A DNA stretch of 64,000 nt from Omphiscola glabra (lineage: Eukaryota > Mollusca > Gastropoda > Lymnaeidae). The stretch is from positions 21,746,053 to 21,810,052 of the forward strand of contig OZ024807.1 of assembly GCA_964017045.1 (NCBI GenBank), given 5' to 3'. A program made the translations under genes and the position numbers. Below the pieces are notes generated by a model, which worked only from the letters and a program-made list of their open reading frames with translations, was not told the origin of the DNA and did no database searches. Positions 46,876 to 59,905 of the stretch are shown one piece after another (position 1 is the first letter of the stretch; the number at the start of each line of letters is the position of its first letter).

Positions 46876-48535
46876 TGTGATGATGTAAGGCTGGACTTTA
46901 TAAAATTATTCTATTATAAATCTGCCCTTGGAAACCCTTGTAAATTTATATCTTTCCTCCCCCTTGTTTTGCCCCGCAGTATAATAGCCCGGGTGACTTC
47001 CCTTGGTGTTATTGCATTCTTACACCAAATAGCTCAAGCAAAAGCGTGATTATGGAGTTTCTGCCTTACACCGATAAACTTTGATTGTAGAAAGTCAAAC
47101 CCACAGTAGCAAAAGGGAATATCATTGGATGGGAAAAAACAACATTTAAATCACCCAATTGAATCATCACCCAACTCGAATAAATAGCCAGAACAAGCAA
47201 GAATATGTCTTTTATGATCTGATCACTTGACTGTGGGCGCTTGAAGGAACTAGACTTAGACCTTCATTAGTGTGTTACATAACTGCAACCCATGCTATTA
47301 GCAAGTATATGTCTTTTAAGATCTGATCACTTAACCCTGGACGCTTGCAGTACCTAGACTTAGGAAGTCATTAGCGTGATCATTAACTGCGACTGCTACC
47401 TGGAGTACTAGTGAGTACGCAACCATCATTTTGATATCATTTTATTGCACTTGTATTGTTAATATAGCTATATAGCAAATATTCGATCGTGTTTGATCAT
47501 ATTCTAATAATGCCTATAATACAATATATTGATATTACGCATTCTATTATTGCCTTTGCCGCGGGCTACGACACACCGCCATCACATCATAGAGATGGTA
47601 GGTTGTTTTTCCAACTCGCTCATGTATCTTTTAACAAGAGGACATTATGTATATTATGTACCTGTAAATGTAATTGTTAATGATTCAATGTCCCATACTT
47701 CATTAATTAAAATGTTTGCTTGGTCCAAAATTGTCGCGAAGCAACATATGCTTAAGCCAACAATGATCAGACTTATAAATCCATCCACAAAGTGGAGGTA
47801 TATTATGTACAAGCTATGTAAATTTCCATACATCGATCTGAATTCGTTGATGTTGGAACGGGACTTATCAGCGTATGACTATTCGCTTGGATATTTGTCC
47901 ATTGTTGTATCATACTACATTCAGCCTGGTTTCTATTACTGGACCGACCAAACTTGAAGCTGAAACTAGGGGATTGATTTACATCCTACACCAAACTACC
48001 TGACAGCTACTTGGACTTCGAGATCCTGGGACTCTTACTGCCACGATTCGTCGATGGAGAGTCATCTTCCCCATCGCAGAGATCCCACGGAACTTACTAC
48101 CGGGAACTCCGCCTTCGCTACTCTGCGCTTGTGATCCACCGAGATCATCAAAGAAATATAGAAAGGCTAAGTCCCCAAGGAATGAACATAGTATCTTGAG
48201 CATTTATAATGATGATAACGTTAGTATGACAGTGAAACTTGCAGGGCATTAAAATACCTGTTTAATTAGTGGACATCCATTTTATGAATATAAATATATA
48301 TCAATCACCAAAAGTGTATTAAGGGGAAATTTGTAAATCTATCATTCAATAAATAACTGTAGTTATTTTCCCCTTTAACCAATACTTCGTTTCAGTCTAT
48401 ACTATATGTATATAGATAGTTTATTATGTCTGTGTGGTAATTTGGCTTAGTTAACGAAACCCTAGACAGAATGCCAAGAGGATATCTCATACGAGAGAGA
48501 TCCCTAAATATTATATCTTAAGTCAGATCACCACA
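46876..48535. mobile_element. Solo LTR, 1660 bp, with 5-bp target duplication
   Basis: Starts TGTGATGATG and ends GATCACCACA (TG...CA, short inverted ends). Flanked by ATACA at 46871-46875 and 48536-48540. The paralogous site has a single ATACA at 11123-11127 and no insert. This combination is what a solo LTR of an LTR retrotransposon leaves. The open frame 47529-47957 (142 aa) inside it resembles nothing I know. The retrotransposon family cannot be named from an LTR alone. Confidence 0.85.
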
Positions 48536-51500
48536 ATACACACCACTCGTTAGCCATGCAAACTATTCAAAAACCTCAAACACCACTCATTTGTTGTACA
48601 CACATCACTCTTTGGTCACACACATCACTCTTTGGTCGCACTCAACACTAGTTCACTCATAAACGCTCACAATATAGTGTTCTCTTGTGAATTCACGCTA
48701 TACAGCCATACTTACACATACGTCTTTTCGCTATCAAGTAGACTATCCCGGTTCATTTACTAAGCTACAGAAATGGCAATGGAGCGCTCAAACCAGTCAG
48801 TGACAAGATCAAGATACGACAGGTCGCAAAGATCACAACGGTCCTTCTACTCTACTTTAGTAAAGTGCCACTTAACCCAACCAAACCCTAAACTTTAGAT
48901 TTCTTTCAAACTAAACATTTAAGTCATAAATATTATCAAAATGTCAATAGTTCAACAATAGCTGATTGTGAAAAAGAATTGGTATAAAATAATTTCACAC
49001 CCCTTCATCGTGTGATTTTAAAATAGTTAATTTTGACGTAAATATGGAGATTTGAGAAACATTTGAAAATAAAGATGGGGTGAAAGCACCATTATGACAG
49101 ATCTAAACAGTTAGCAGACAATAATAAACAATATATACCTTTTTTTTCAAGTATGAAAAGCATACATTACTTAAAAAGCTATTTCTACAAAAAGGGTTAA
49201 TTCTATGAAGGCTGATTATGACCTGCCTTAAACAGGATATAACCATTACGCTAAATAATTGTGTATAAAAGTAAAAAATGATAGAAATGGTTCTTTAACC
49301 TTAAGTAATGTTATAAACATCTAGGAATACTATTTTAAATGTGGCTTTTCAGTTACAGTTTTCTAATGTAATTAAACACACTATGCATTAAATCTTTATA
49401 CAGAACCTTGCAGTACTTCAGTAAGAACATAGTTTTCGTAGATTTAAATAAATACTACAAGAACAGTCAGTCGGTGAAGGTTAAAAAAAAAAAAAAGAAA
49501 AGTTTTAAATCCCTCAGCGGTAGACAACTTGTAAATATGCTCGTTGCTTTTTTTATATTACTGGGTTATTTTCCTTGTTACAAAGAGTAAATAATTCAAT
49601 TATTATCGGACATTTTCATGGATTTTGTTAAAAAATTAAAATATTCCACTAAAATATTTGTTTTATAAAATCTAAATAATTAACATGAAAATACAGAAAG
49701 AGATACATTTTTTTTTTTTTTTTTTACAAATTCTGAATATAAGACTATTAGAAACTATGAACGAACGATAGAAGTGGACTTCAGTAGTACAAAATGTGGG
49801 ATATTTGGTCAAAAAATCATGTAACAATATTACGGTGCTTATGGTTTTGTAAATTCAGTTTGTCTTAATAAAAGCATTGCAACAAAAGGGCATAACAACA
49901 GCTTTGAAAGTTTTCTATTCTTTACGAAAAAATAATGAATATATTATAATTAATTATCATTTGCGGTAAATATAGGAATCTTACAGGCAGAAACAGAGGA
50001 TGCGCGAAATGGGACGCTTGTAACGGATAAAGTAATACAAAGGACAAAGTAAACCAGCATCCAAAAAGGCCCGCGCCTAGGAAAGTATTGGCCCCAAGCA
50101 GCTGACAGAGTTTTGGCCCCTTTCGTGTTTCAAACATGTGCGTACATTTTAAAAACTCGAAAAAGTGCGGGCCCCTCTTTAGCTCGGGTTCTTGTCATTT
50201 GCTATCGTTGCCCCCCCCCTTTCCCCCCGTATGCGGGCCTGATCAAAGATTTTACTGCAAAAATTACAGGAGAAGTCATCCTGTGATTGGCCTGATAAGC
50301 AACTCTGGGGAGACCAAATAATAAAGAGCTATAACCTCGCTTCACACAACGACGGATTGATGCCATGAATGGAAACAAGACTACAATTTATTTATAATTA
50401 ATGACTCAAGATTTCTGGTAAGCACAATACTGTTGCAATTTACATGTATATCATCTTCTTTTTTAATTTCTACAAAATTTTGTTTCTTAGCTACAAAGAC
50501 ATTTTTTTTTAATTTAAAAAGTAAAGAATTGTTCAATTTACAAAAGACTAACTCTCTAGCTATTGTCTGGTTTTTTTTAAAAAAAAAACTATTTCTTTAA
50601 TACATTGTTTATACAGTTCGCTTGGTGCAATAACAAACTTTAGTCTAGAAATTAAAAAACAAATTAGAAAAAAACAAAAAAATGCGAATGTTTGACTTCA
50701 ACAAAGTTTAAAACAACAACATGTTGGCACTGAAACATATCCCAGGTATCGTTAACGTAGTTATTTTGTATTTGATATATTTTTTTTCAAAGTTTTGTTA
50801 CTCTTACTTTTAAGAAAGAGATATTCCACATTAGTGCAACTTGTCATTATTTTAATAACTTAAAATATAAACTATAATGATTTTTTTTTTTAAATGTGAT
50901 GAATAATTTGTGATTTCATAATTCGTTTGAGTCAGCATTCTTAGCATTCAAAAGAGATAAAAAGCATATAATAATATATGTGCTTTACGCAATATTTATT
51001 TGAGCTTAAAATTATTCTCTTTAATCATCAAACCATTTTCCCTTTAGAGAAGTCATGTGAGTGCATATTACAAAGTGTTTATCATAACCTCAGGCGCCGA
51101 ACGATTCCCTAATGACGCAGTTATGTGCCTGAAGAGACGCTCTATCCTTCTCGGCTGGGTTTGTTTTCTCTGATCATAGACATAAGACACACATTAACGA
51201 TAACAAAACTCTTATGACGGCTATCAGTATCAAACACAGAGACTGTCTGTTCACTTCACATCAACAGGTAGCCCGAAGAAAGTCGGCAGAAGTGGGATGA
51301 TTGTGTCAGTGCTTTCCGGAGGTCTAATCGGTCAAGTGAATTTAAACTTTTGTACTTGTGTCCAAAAAAAAAAAAGACATGGTGAAATATTACTTTGATT
51401 TTTATCTGACCGAAATAATGATGACTTCATATGTAATTTTAAACCAAAATTCGTATCTAAAGGTTTCAGAGACATATTTGTTTTTTACACCAGCTCTGAG

Positions 51501-51689
51501 ATCCAAAGTTTTGTATTCTTAAGCACTAAGGATTTTACTGTTATTTCAGGGCTGAAATCGAATGTTGATTGCCAATGTAGCAACACTTTAAAATTGTATT
51601 TACAATGTTATATTTGTTTGAAATACCCCTGATTATTATACCACCGTCATGCTGATGTATCACGGCGACTTTGTTAAATAGCGGCCACA

Positions 51690-52010
51690 TTGTTGTACCA
51701 TTGCCACGTTATAGTACCACTGACATACTGTTGCGCCACTTGCCAATTGCGTATACCACTGCCTCATTATTGGAACCGCTGCCACATTTTTACACAACTG
51801 CCATTTTTTTTTGTACCACTTGTACATTATGTTATCACGTATACATTTTTTTTACCACTGGTACATTTAGAATCACCAAAGCACTCATGTACCATTGCTG
51901 CATTGTTATACTTTTTGTATCCTTTCTGTTATCACTACAACATTTTTTTATCATCGGTACATGTTGTACCATTTGTTCATATTTGTACCACTGCCATGTC
52001 AAGATACAAA
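51690..52010. repeat. Degenerate ~20-bp minisatellite
   Basis: Imperfect iterations of TTGTACCACTGCCACATT with variable spacers, about 15 copies. The open frames here (51671-52049) arise from the repeat. Confidence 0.75.
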
Positions 52011-52395
52011 GCCCATGACCGCTTTCCGTCTAGCCCCGTCATGAACTAGTTTTAATACACGATTTACTCACTAACCTATTCAAGTGTTGCACACTCGTGC
52101 CCTAGATTCTGCCCGTTCGTTGGAACAGAGAAGCATCTCCCGTCCTTTCAACACTCTTTATATTTAACTCTACATTTCTCTTCTGTTGATTTGAGTATTT
52201 AGCTATTAGAGAGGCGGGGGTGTTTGGGCTGACGATTTAATGTCCTGTTTCTTTTACGACTTTCGTTGTCTTAGTATGATATTGCGTCAATAGGTGAACT
52301 AGTTTAAATAAAATCCAATAGTGTCTGTCGAAATAATTTCACATGATAAGCGTACATCTTGTTTACGCTGAATCATCCAAAATCTTGTTATAACT

Positions 52396-52593
52396 CAGTG
52401 GTTCTCAACCTTCCTATTTCCTCGACCCTTTAATACAGTTCCTCGTGTGTTGGCGACCCCCAGCCACAAACTTATTTTCCTTTCTACTTCATAACTGTAG
52501 AGCATATGTGTTTTCAGATGGTCTTAGGTGACCCCTTGGAAAGGGTCATGCGACCCTCCAAAGGGGTCGCGACCCATAGGTTGAGAACCGCTG
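52396..52593 (+). mobile_element. SPIN-like hAT MITE
   Basis: 198 bp, with terminal inverted repeats CAGTGGTTCTCAACC and GGTTGAGAACCGCTG. Internal landmarks match SPIN elements as I remember them: CGACCCTTTAATACAGTTCC, CTACTTCATAACTGTA, GATGGTCTTAGG, AGGGGTCGCGACCC. Flanks TTATAACT and TTAGAACC could be an 8-bp target duplication with two changes. Confidence 0.85.
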
Positions 52594-52977
52594 TTAGAAC
52601 CTGATAACCCATCATCAATGGATGAAACGTGACGTCTCGTAATTTAAATTTGTAGTAAGAAAATATTTATTACTTTTAAATCAGGGTCAAAAGATTTCCT
52701 AACCCCAATACCTCGACGAATTCAATGTTCTTTTAATCTTACATTTAAAGCTACTCCAAAATTGGATGAATCTTATTATAAAAAAAAAAAAATTATATGA
52801 CCTTGGAGCACTGGTTAAAATTACATCACAAACATTTGCAATTTGCATTTATATTTCTAACGTATCTCCCCCACCTCAACCCCACCCCCCGTCATCAAAA
52901 CGCCCCTCTTAAATATAATATATAGCCCAATAAATAAGTAGGGGCTTACATGTCGTTGTGTATCCCCAAAGGACAGG

Positions 52978-53514
52978 CAGGGCCGGCGCTAGGAGGGTGC
53001 GGGGCCTTAGGCTAATATAATTTTTCGGGGCCGTTCACGTTATATATTCCGCCGATAGGATATTAAGACACCTTATTGTCGTACTGGAGTCTTACTGGTC
53101 ATAATGGGACGTGTCGTACTGGGGCCTTGCTGGTCATAATGGGACGTGTCGTACTGGGGCCTTGCTGGTCATAATGGGACGTGTCGTACTGGGGCCTTGC
53201 TGGTCATAATGGGCCGTGTCGTACTGGGGCCTTGCTGGTCATAATGGGACGCGTCAAAAAGGATATTTGTTCACTCGCTTACTTTCCGAATTTTCTATCT
53301 TTTTCCTATAACAGTTACTTGCCCTGGCCCAAATTACTCATCTTGGCTCCATTGTTACCAATATCAAGCTACTCTTTCGCAGAAATTTATCGCCAAACGA
53401 CTTGAACCTTTCGCTTTATCAGGGATTATAAATATACTACTGCAGTTCGCAAGGCCCCGAAAACGCGAGGACTTGGGCGGTCCCCCACTTCGTCATCACT
53501 TAGCGCCGCCCATG
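52978..53514. mobile_element. MITE with CAGGGCCGGCGCTAGG ends
   Basis: Left end CAGGGCCGGCGCTAGG; right end, reverse complemented, CATGGGCGGCGCTAAG (13 of 16 match). 537 bp with a minisatellite inside (53076-53250). Flanks are loosely similar (GGACAGG and GACCAGG). Probably a hAT-type non-autonomous element. Confidence 0.6.
53076..53250. repeat. 35-bp minisatellite inside a MITE
   Basis: Five copies of a 35-bp unit (GTCGTACTGGGGCCTTGCTG then GTCATAATGGGACGT), nearly identical apart from the first. Confidence 0.95.
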
Positions 53515-54368
53515 GACCAGGCCTATCGGTGACATGCGTTGCTCCCTCGCAACATTTCGGATTTTACCCAGTTCATTCCAATTTGATGGTTGAAGTTTTT
53601 CTGTAACACAACTTTGGGCCATTTTAAATATCTGCCTCCCCCTTCCCCCCCCCCCCCCCCCAAAAAAAAAAAAACCGCCACGTAACAGCTTCACGGGTTG
53701 CGGGCCCTTGAAAACTTTCTGCTAAAAGCATCTGGACTTATTCGTAGTATTGTTTTAACACATAGATTTACATTGAGCTATTACTTGTTTTTCTATTTAT
53801 TTTAAGGCATCTACTATTCGCACCCGGGTATCAGAAGTGAAGGGTTGGGATTAAAAAAAAGTATTTAAAATGGTATTGTTGAGTTTGTAAGACAAAATGA
53901 GGTATCAAGTGAAAGATAATGGAAGGGACTATAATAATATGTTTGTAAACTTACTTCTTCGGTTTAACCAAAACATAAACTACCACAAATGACATCCGAA
54001 TTGGATTTAGTCTAAAGGGACCCGGGTGCGAATGGCCACCTCGTTATTTTTAATGGATCTTCTCGTGCACTTGAGCTGTCCTGACGTTTTATCGTCTACA
54101 ATGATGCAGTAAAGCAGTAAAGCAGTAAACCAAGAAACGGTTTTAATCTAAGTGAAACTCTGCTCAAACACCAGAGAACAGCACGTTCAGTAACAATTTA
54201 CGCAGTTTTAAAAAGGGAGCAAAGCACTAATTATCCTGTGCTAGTCAAATGTCCTGAACACTTGTATACTTTGTTGTGTTGTTTAAAAGAAAAGTATATA
54301 TTGCACACATTTCTAAGTGGTTAACATAGGAAACAATAGCTTAAAGTACTGAAGTCGGCGACTCGTTA

Positions 54369-54676
54369 TGCCAAGCGATCACCATGTCAGATGCCGTTCT
54401 ATTATAAAGAGCCAAGCGATCATTACATTAGATGTCTTGCTATTATAAAGAGCCAAGCGATCACCACGTCAGATGTCGTTCTATTATAAAGAGCCAAGCG
54501 ATCACCATGTCAGATGTCGTTCTATTATAAAGAGCCAAGCGATCATCACGTCAGATGTCGTTCTATTATAAAGAGCCAAGCGATCACCACGTCAGATGTC
54601 GTTCTATTATAAAGAGCCAAGCGATCACCATGTCATATGTCGTTCTATTATAAAGAGCCAAGCGATCACCACGTTA
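54369..54676. repeat. 41-bp minisatellite, short array
   Basis: About 7.5 copies of the same 41-bp unit as 13640-16225, but of the subtype with AAAGAGCC and GATCACCA, which resembles the degenerate right-hand end of the long array rather than its homogenised core. Confidence 0.95.
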
Positions 54677-54679
54677 GTA

Positions 54680-55245
54680 AAAGCACGCCACTGTTTAACT
54701 GTGCTTGTTGAGTTTATTTATGATCCTCTTATGAGTTGTAGTGTTACGTTAGACGTTTAGATTAAGTTTACGCCCTTGGATCCATAAAGTGTTAGTGTCG
54801 TACGATGAGCCTTTACGTCAATTTATTCGCCATCAAAACCTTTATAGCTGTGTGTGTGCTACAGGGCGGGTAGTGTCCTCTCACATGATGTTCACCTCAA
54901 CCAAGCTACCAGAGCCCTTTTCTCAATCTGATGTCCTGTCCTGTCACGCGATGTTAACCTCAACCAAGCTACCAGAGCCATGTTCTCAATTTGATGATAT
55001 ATATAAGTGTTTCCTAGACTTAGCTACTGGGGGAGAGGGGAGAGGGTAGCCCAACCTCTTTCTCCTCTTTCCTCAATACCCTATATCACACATTGACGTG
55101 TAAAATATTGTTTAGACCCAGGTGACTCCACCACAGAATCTGATTATAAAAAGCGCTTCGCCAATCAAAAAGTTTGGGAATCATTGTTTCATTTAAACAT
55201 GTTGTGTTCAGTTACAGAAATTCTTCGTTTAAAAAAAAAATAATG
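54680..55245. other. Non-coding interval unique to spacer copy B
   Basis: Contains a ~68-bp imperfect duplication (54880-54985, with CAACCAAGCTACCAGAGCC twice). No supported gene. Confidence 0.5.
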
Positions 55246-55469
55246 ATCATATCAAGCGCTCGCCCAACCAACCCAAAAAAAAAGTGAAGATTTTGTTTTT
55301 AAAATCCATAGTCGTTTGGCACTCAGGGTTGTGGGCCCCGAGAAACGTCTCAACCTTAGTTAAATATGGCACTGCACAACATGGATACAGGACGAGAAGA
55401 GCAGCCATTGTAGTTTAGTCTAAGGGTTTATTAGTTAATACAAAAATCAGGCCACGCATGCTTGTACCG

Positions 55470-55980
55470 GAATCAAGATGTGCCCTTCATGCTTATATCA
55501 AGATGTAACTTGCATGCTTTTATCAAGATTTGACTTTCATTCTTATATCAAGATGTACTTTCATGCTTATATCAAGATGTGACTTTCATGCTTATATCAA
55601 GATGTGACTTTCATGCTTATATCAAGATGTGACTTTCATGCTTATATCAAGATGTTACTTTCATGCTTATATCAAGATGTGACTTTCCTGCTTATATCAA
55701 GATGTGACTTTCATGCTTATATCAAGATGTGACTTTCATGCTTATATCAAGATGTGACTTTCCTGCTTATATCAAGATGTGACTTTCATGCTTATATCAA
55801 GATGTGACTTTCCTGCTTATATCAACAGGTTACTTTCATGCTTTTGTCAAGATGTGACTGTCATGTTTATATCAAGATGTAACTTTCATGCTTATATCAA
55901 TATGTGACTTTCATGCTTATATCAAGATGTGACATTCATGCTTATATCATCATTTGACTTTCATGCGTATATCAAGATGG
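55470..55980. repeat. 25-bp minisatellite (spacer copy B)
   Basis: About 20 copies of the unit CATGCTTATATCAAGATGTG plus ACTTT, more homogeneous than the paralogous array at 17930-18320. Confidence 0.93.
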
Positions 55981-56179
55981 GTCACTGTGAGGCTTTTGCA
56001 TGTTTACTGGGTAAAAATTGAGTTAAAGTTAAACACATAAAATCTACTTCAAAAAGTTTTACTTCTCCTTGATGTTAATTAAATTAGATTAAGAACTATG
56101 TGTAATATTTCTTGGCTCCCATGTGAGGAAACCGCGGCTCTTTTTGTTTGTTTAAAGTCTTATAGCCGTTTGAATTTCG

Positions 56180-56250
56180 AGAGTTGAGAGTATCAGATAT
56201 ATAGAGGCGTAAGAAGCGTTGAGAGTATCAGATATACAGAGGCGTAAGTA
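56180..56250. repeat. 35-bp repeat remnant
   Basis: Two copies of the 35-bp unit that has about 20 copies at 18850-19555. Confidence 0.85.
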
Positions 56251-56864
56251 GGAGGCTCTGAATGGATCGGCATCCCACTGTGGCACCTTTTAATTTATGT
56301 TTATGGAGTTGGTGTCTTTACGGAATACTGACGGGGCGTCGAAATCGTGGCTCGCACCAGGCGGTACAAATCCCAGCCACCCCCATTTCAGACGGTTACA
56401 GAGTCAGAGAGCCATGTGCATTTGTTTGAAAGCAGGAAAAAAAATATTTTTCCATAGATGTAACCAATGTGAAGCTTTCTTTCAACAGTAAGTAGTAGCT
56501 AGATTATGATAGGTAGATAATTCCATGATATGTAACAGAAAAAAAAATATAAATGAAAAGATTACATTGTAGTGAAGTTTTTATTTTTATTCTCTCTATT
56601 CCAATCGTCCACATTAAAAATTGACAAATTAACGATTGAACAAAGGGGCTGACCAGCGTCCCAGACCAAACCTGTACTATTATATAATTACTCTGTGCAC
56701 ATTAAGTAGCTGACTCTTGATTGAAGCTTGCTATGTGTTTAAGAAGTGGTTACTAACTCTACATCAACCCGTATGTATACCGGAGATATTATGTATGTAA
56801 ATAGAGACGTTTAGAGAAAAGAAAAAAAGTTTTGATGCGTCATTATTTATCCGCGGCACTAACA

Positions 56865-57010
56865 TAGTACCACTAAGACCATCCACTACGTTAGTAACAC
56901 ATAGGTTTCTGCATTAGCTTAATAACAGATAGGTCCTTCCATTAGTTTAGTACCAGTTAGGGCCCTACATTAGCTTATTTTTAGATAGGGTCCTCCATTA
57001 GAACCAAATG
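56865..57010. repeat. 29-bp repeat remnant
   Basis: About five copies of the unit amplified at 20150-20960. Confidence 0.85.
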
Positions 57011-57894
57011 GGTATAGTAACTCTAATTTTAAAACCATGCATATGTATCGTTAAGTATATGTGATACTAAGAAAATCTAACGCTGTTTATATGTCACACT
57101 AAGTATAAATGATCAGATGTATGACCAACAGAAGAAAACCTCGTAAATATCGGTAGTTTTATTTTCAAATGTAGAGCAATTGTTCAATTGAGTTTGTTTC
57201 CCGATAGCGCTGATTTGCATTAGAATTGCATAATTTCATGTGAGCACTAGTTCACATTGTAGTTAAGGGCGAGGTGAACCCTTTGCACCTTGGGGGAAAC
57301 GTAAACAGGTAGACGAGGGAAAACTATACGTGATGGTAGAGCACTGGTAGAACTCACAGTGGTCACAGGGGAGCGGGTTGAACCTTATGGCACTTTATTC
57401 TTTATAGGAGGGTGCAGCGTTTTCAGCAACGTGCAGTGAATGTTCTTTCCTTTTTCCCTTGAAGGAAGGATGTTAAATCCTTGGTCACTGGCGGCCCTGA
57501 ATCTATCTAAGTTATTCATAAACTGTCAAGCACCCGTTATTTTATTTTAAAATATAAATTATATTTCACATCTAATTGATTGTAAAGATAAAACGTCAAT
57601 ATAATTAGAAAATTAATTATATTTATTTGCTAATAGGTTTCAGTGGTTTTTTTTAAATTTTATTCATTAATTGATGTAATTGGTAGAACAATTACTTACT
57701 TACTTTCTGTTAAAAAAAAAAAAAAAAAAACTATTGCAAATCAAATTTGTTGTATTGAATACATTCCCCTTTGAATTTTGCCATGACCAAAATTCCAGAA
57801 AGAAGCCCCCATACATCATTCTCTCTTCATTAAAACACACAATGAGTATCGAATTTTCCCCAATATTTGTACTTTTAATTAGTGAAGTAATGCT

Positions 57895-59905
57895 ACTACA
57901 AGAAAACTTGTAAACGAGATTTAAGTTGAAACGCTTTTTAAAAACACAAACAAATTATTTTAATCTTTCATTTACTGTTTATTTTGAAAAAAAATATTTT
58001 TTTTTACCACAACACCAAAGAAAAAAACCCAACAAACCTACATAAGCGATATCCACAGTTGTGAAAGTAAGAACAAAAATGATGTAAATGTTTAGTTGTA
58101 TCGTTAACAATTAATTCATTTTAATATTCTGTATTAAAACAAAATAATACATGGGTCATCATTAAAATGTTCATTAAGGCTTGATGAAAGTTGGTTTTTA
58201 TAAATAAATATTTTTTTTTTTAAAAACTGGTTATAATTGCAAATCTAATTGAATCATTTTTTAGTCAAATTATTTTGAAACAGTAACAAACACATTGGCA
58301 ATTTTTAATATTATTTTGAATAATGTAATGGTTAACACATGTTGATATAGTAAAATAAAATCTTAAGATCGCTATATCATTTTTGAAATACTTAAAAGCT
58401 ATGCTGGTTTAAATTGGTATTCAATTTAAATAGTGTATACTTTTTTCGATCAATATTCGATGTTGAGATTAGTTTCTATTTGTTTCATTATTGTTGTTTT
58501 ATTGCAGAAAATTTGTAATTTTAATGTTTACATAGGATTTAATTTTTTTTTGTTTTAAATATGCTATCAAGCCCCCAAAAGTGTCTGAGAGACAATGTAC
58601 CGGCACACAACAGTGTCTGAGAGACAATGTACCGGCACACAACAATGTCTGAGAGTCAATGTACCGGTCCCCAAAAGTGTCTGAGAGACAATGTACCGGC
58701 ACACAACAGTGTCTGAGAGTCAATGTACCGGCCCACAACAGAGTCTGAGAGACAATGTACCGGCGCACAACAGTGTCTGAGAGACAATATACCGGCACAC
58801 AACAGTGTCTGAGAGGCAATGTACCGGCACACAACAGTGTCTGAGAGACAACTTACCGGTCCACTGATTAAATCAGTTTGCAAACCACTGTTCTAAGCGA
58901 ACAATTTATCTGAATTAGGCGTCAGTAAGACAGCACTTTGACTGGAATAAACAAAGACTTTTTATTTCAAGGAAGTTTTAATAGTTCCATTAACGACTGA
59001 CAATATGTTTTAATGGTTATAAAATGTTGTAGTTGTCCTTCTAAAAGAATATAATTGAAATATGATGATCATCAAATTCGTAAAATAAAATAGGGTTACC
59101 AGGCGTCCGTATTTAGTACCGACCGTTTGTATATTCAACCCCCTTGTCCATACTAATTTTTACGTCCGCATTTGTCCGTACTTTTCTCTCGTCGTCCGGC
59201 AAGTCCGTACTTTTGGCAGCGACGACTGGTTTGTCTTATTTACATTTGTCCTATCTTATTTCCATTTATCTTATCTTGTTTCAATTTATCTTATCTTATT
59301 TCCACTTGTCTTATCTTATATTTCCCCAAAGGTAAGCACAGTGAATAGTTTCAGCTCCATCTGACATTCCAAAAGTAGCACATTTATATTTCCAATGCTA
59401 TAAAACGATCTCGCAATTTCGTGTAGGAATTAAAGTCATAATGTTGCCATTTCCTTTCACAAAATGAATTACAGTAGTACCCCGGTTATGTCGCCGGCTT
59501 AGCGGTTTGCCCGTAAGCGCCGAGATAACCGATGATAGAGATAAACGAAAACCGATAGGGCGGCATTATAATTAACATGGGCTTAAACTGTCTTGATGTA
59601 AATGATATGCGATAATGAATGGGTATGAATCGAATTACTAAAATTAAGACCAAACTTTAGGCTATGGCTAAGTTAATAATTTCAATCAATAATTAATAGG
59701 CTAAGAGCCCTAAGCCTAATATGTTTTAGGCCTAGACTAGGTCTAGGTTACTTTATATTAGATTTATTTAAGACGGACTGATTAGAACAGGGATCGTTAA
59801 ACTCGCGGCCAGCGGGCCATTTTGCGGCCCGCAATACGATATTTTGAGGCCCACTGCATGAAGCAAAGTTTAATGTTAATTAGAACCGCGTGTTTTCCCC
59901 ATTAT
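57895..59905 (+). repeat. Upstream block of tolloid copy 3 (forward version of the inverted block)
   Basis: Matches 1-390 directly in part and 23855-25565 in inverted orientation. Non-coding and AT-rich; includes the 32-bp array, a 20-bp repeat and MITE sequences. Confidence 0.85.
58571..58860. repeat. 32-bp minisatellite
   Basis: Nine copies of a 32-bp unit (AGTGTCTGAGAGACAATGTA then CCGGCACACAAC). It expands terminal sequence of a hAT-like element that occurs once at 24840-24880 and once, degenerate, near 120-155. The minus-strand open frames across it are artefacts. Confidence 0.95.

Larger units (their letters stand above)
44384..50785. repeat. Spacer block B1, paralogous to 7330-13340
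   Basis: Collinear copy described under the A1 block. Additions here are a hAT MITE (46158-46345) and a solo LTR (46876-48535); the 1.3-kb segment 8820-10150 is absent between 45858 and 45860. 45060-45860 and 48545-50785 contain no supported gene. Confidence 0.88.
50785..54105. other. 3.3-kb segment present only in spacer copy B
   Basis: Copy A passes directly from the paralogue of 50780 (13328) to that of 54115 (13345). The segment contains a degenerate ~20-bp repeat (51690-52010), a SPIN-like MITE, a second MITE with an internal 35-bp array, and a C/A homopolymer tract at 53647-53674. 50800-51640 and 53680-54105 show nothing recognisable. Confidence 0.7.
54105..57892. repeat. Spacer block B2, paralogous to 13340-21840
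   Basis: Compact version of the A2 block; arrays are shorter except the 25-bp one. The similarity ends at about 57892, where the inverted-block counterpart begins. Confidence 0.85.

Noticed and set aside
47529..47957. 142-aa open frame as a host gene
   Set aside because: Entirely inside the solo LTR, no family resemblance seen; more likely chance.
32727..53674. Long C and A homopolymer runs (32727-32740, 53647-53674)
   Set aside because: Probably ordinary homopolymers or sequencing-length uncertainty; no biological claim made.
58499..58883. 111-aa cysteine-rich repetitive open frame
   Set aside because: Product of the 32-bp minisatellite read in two overlapping frames.
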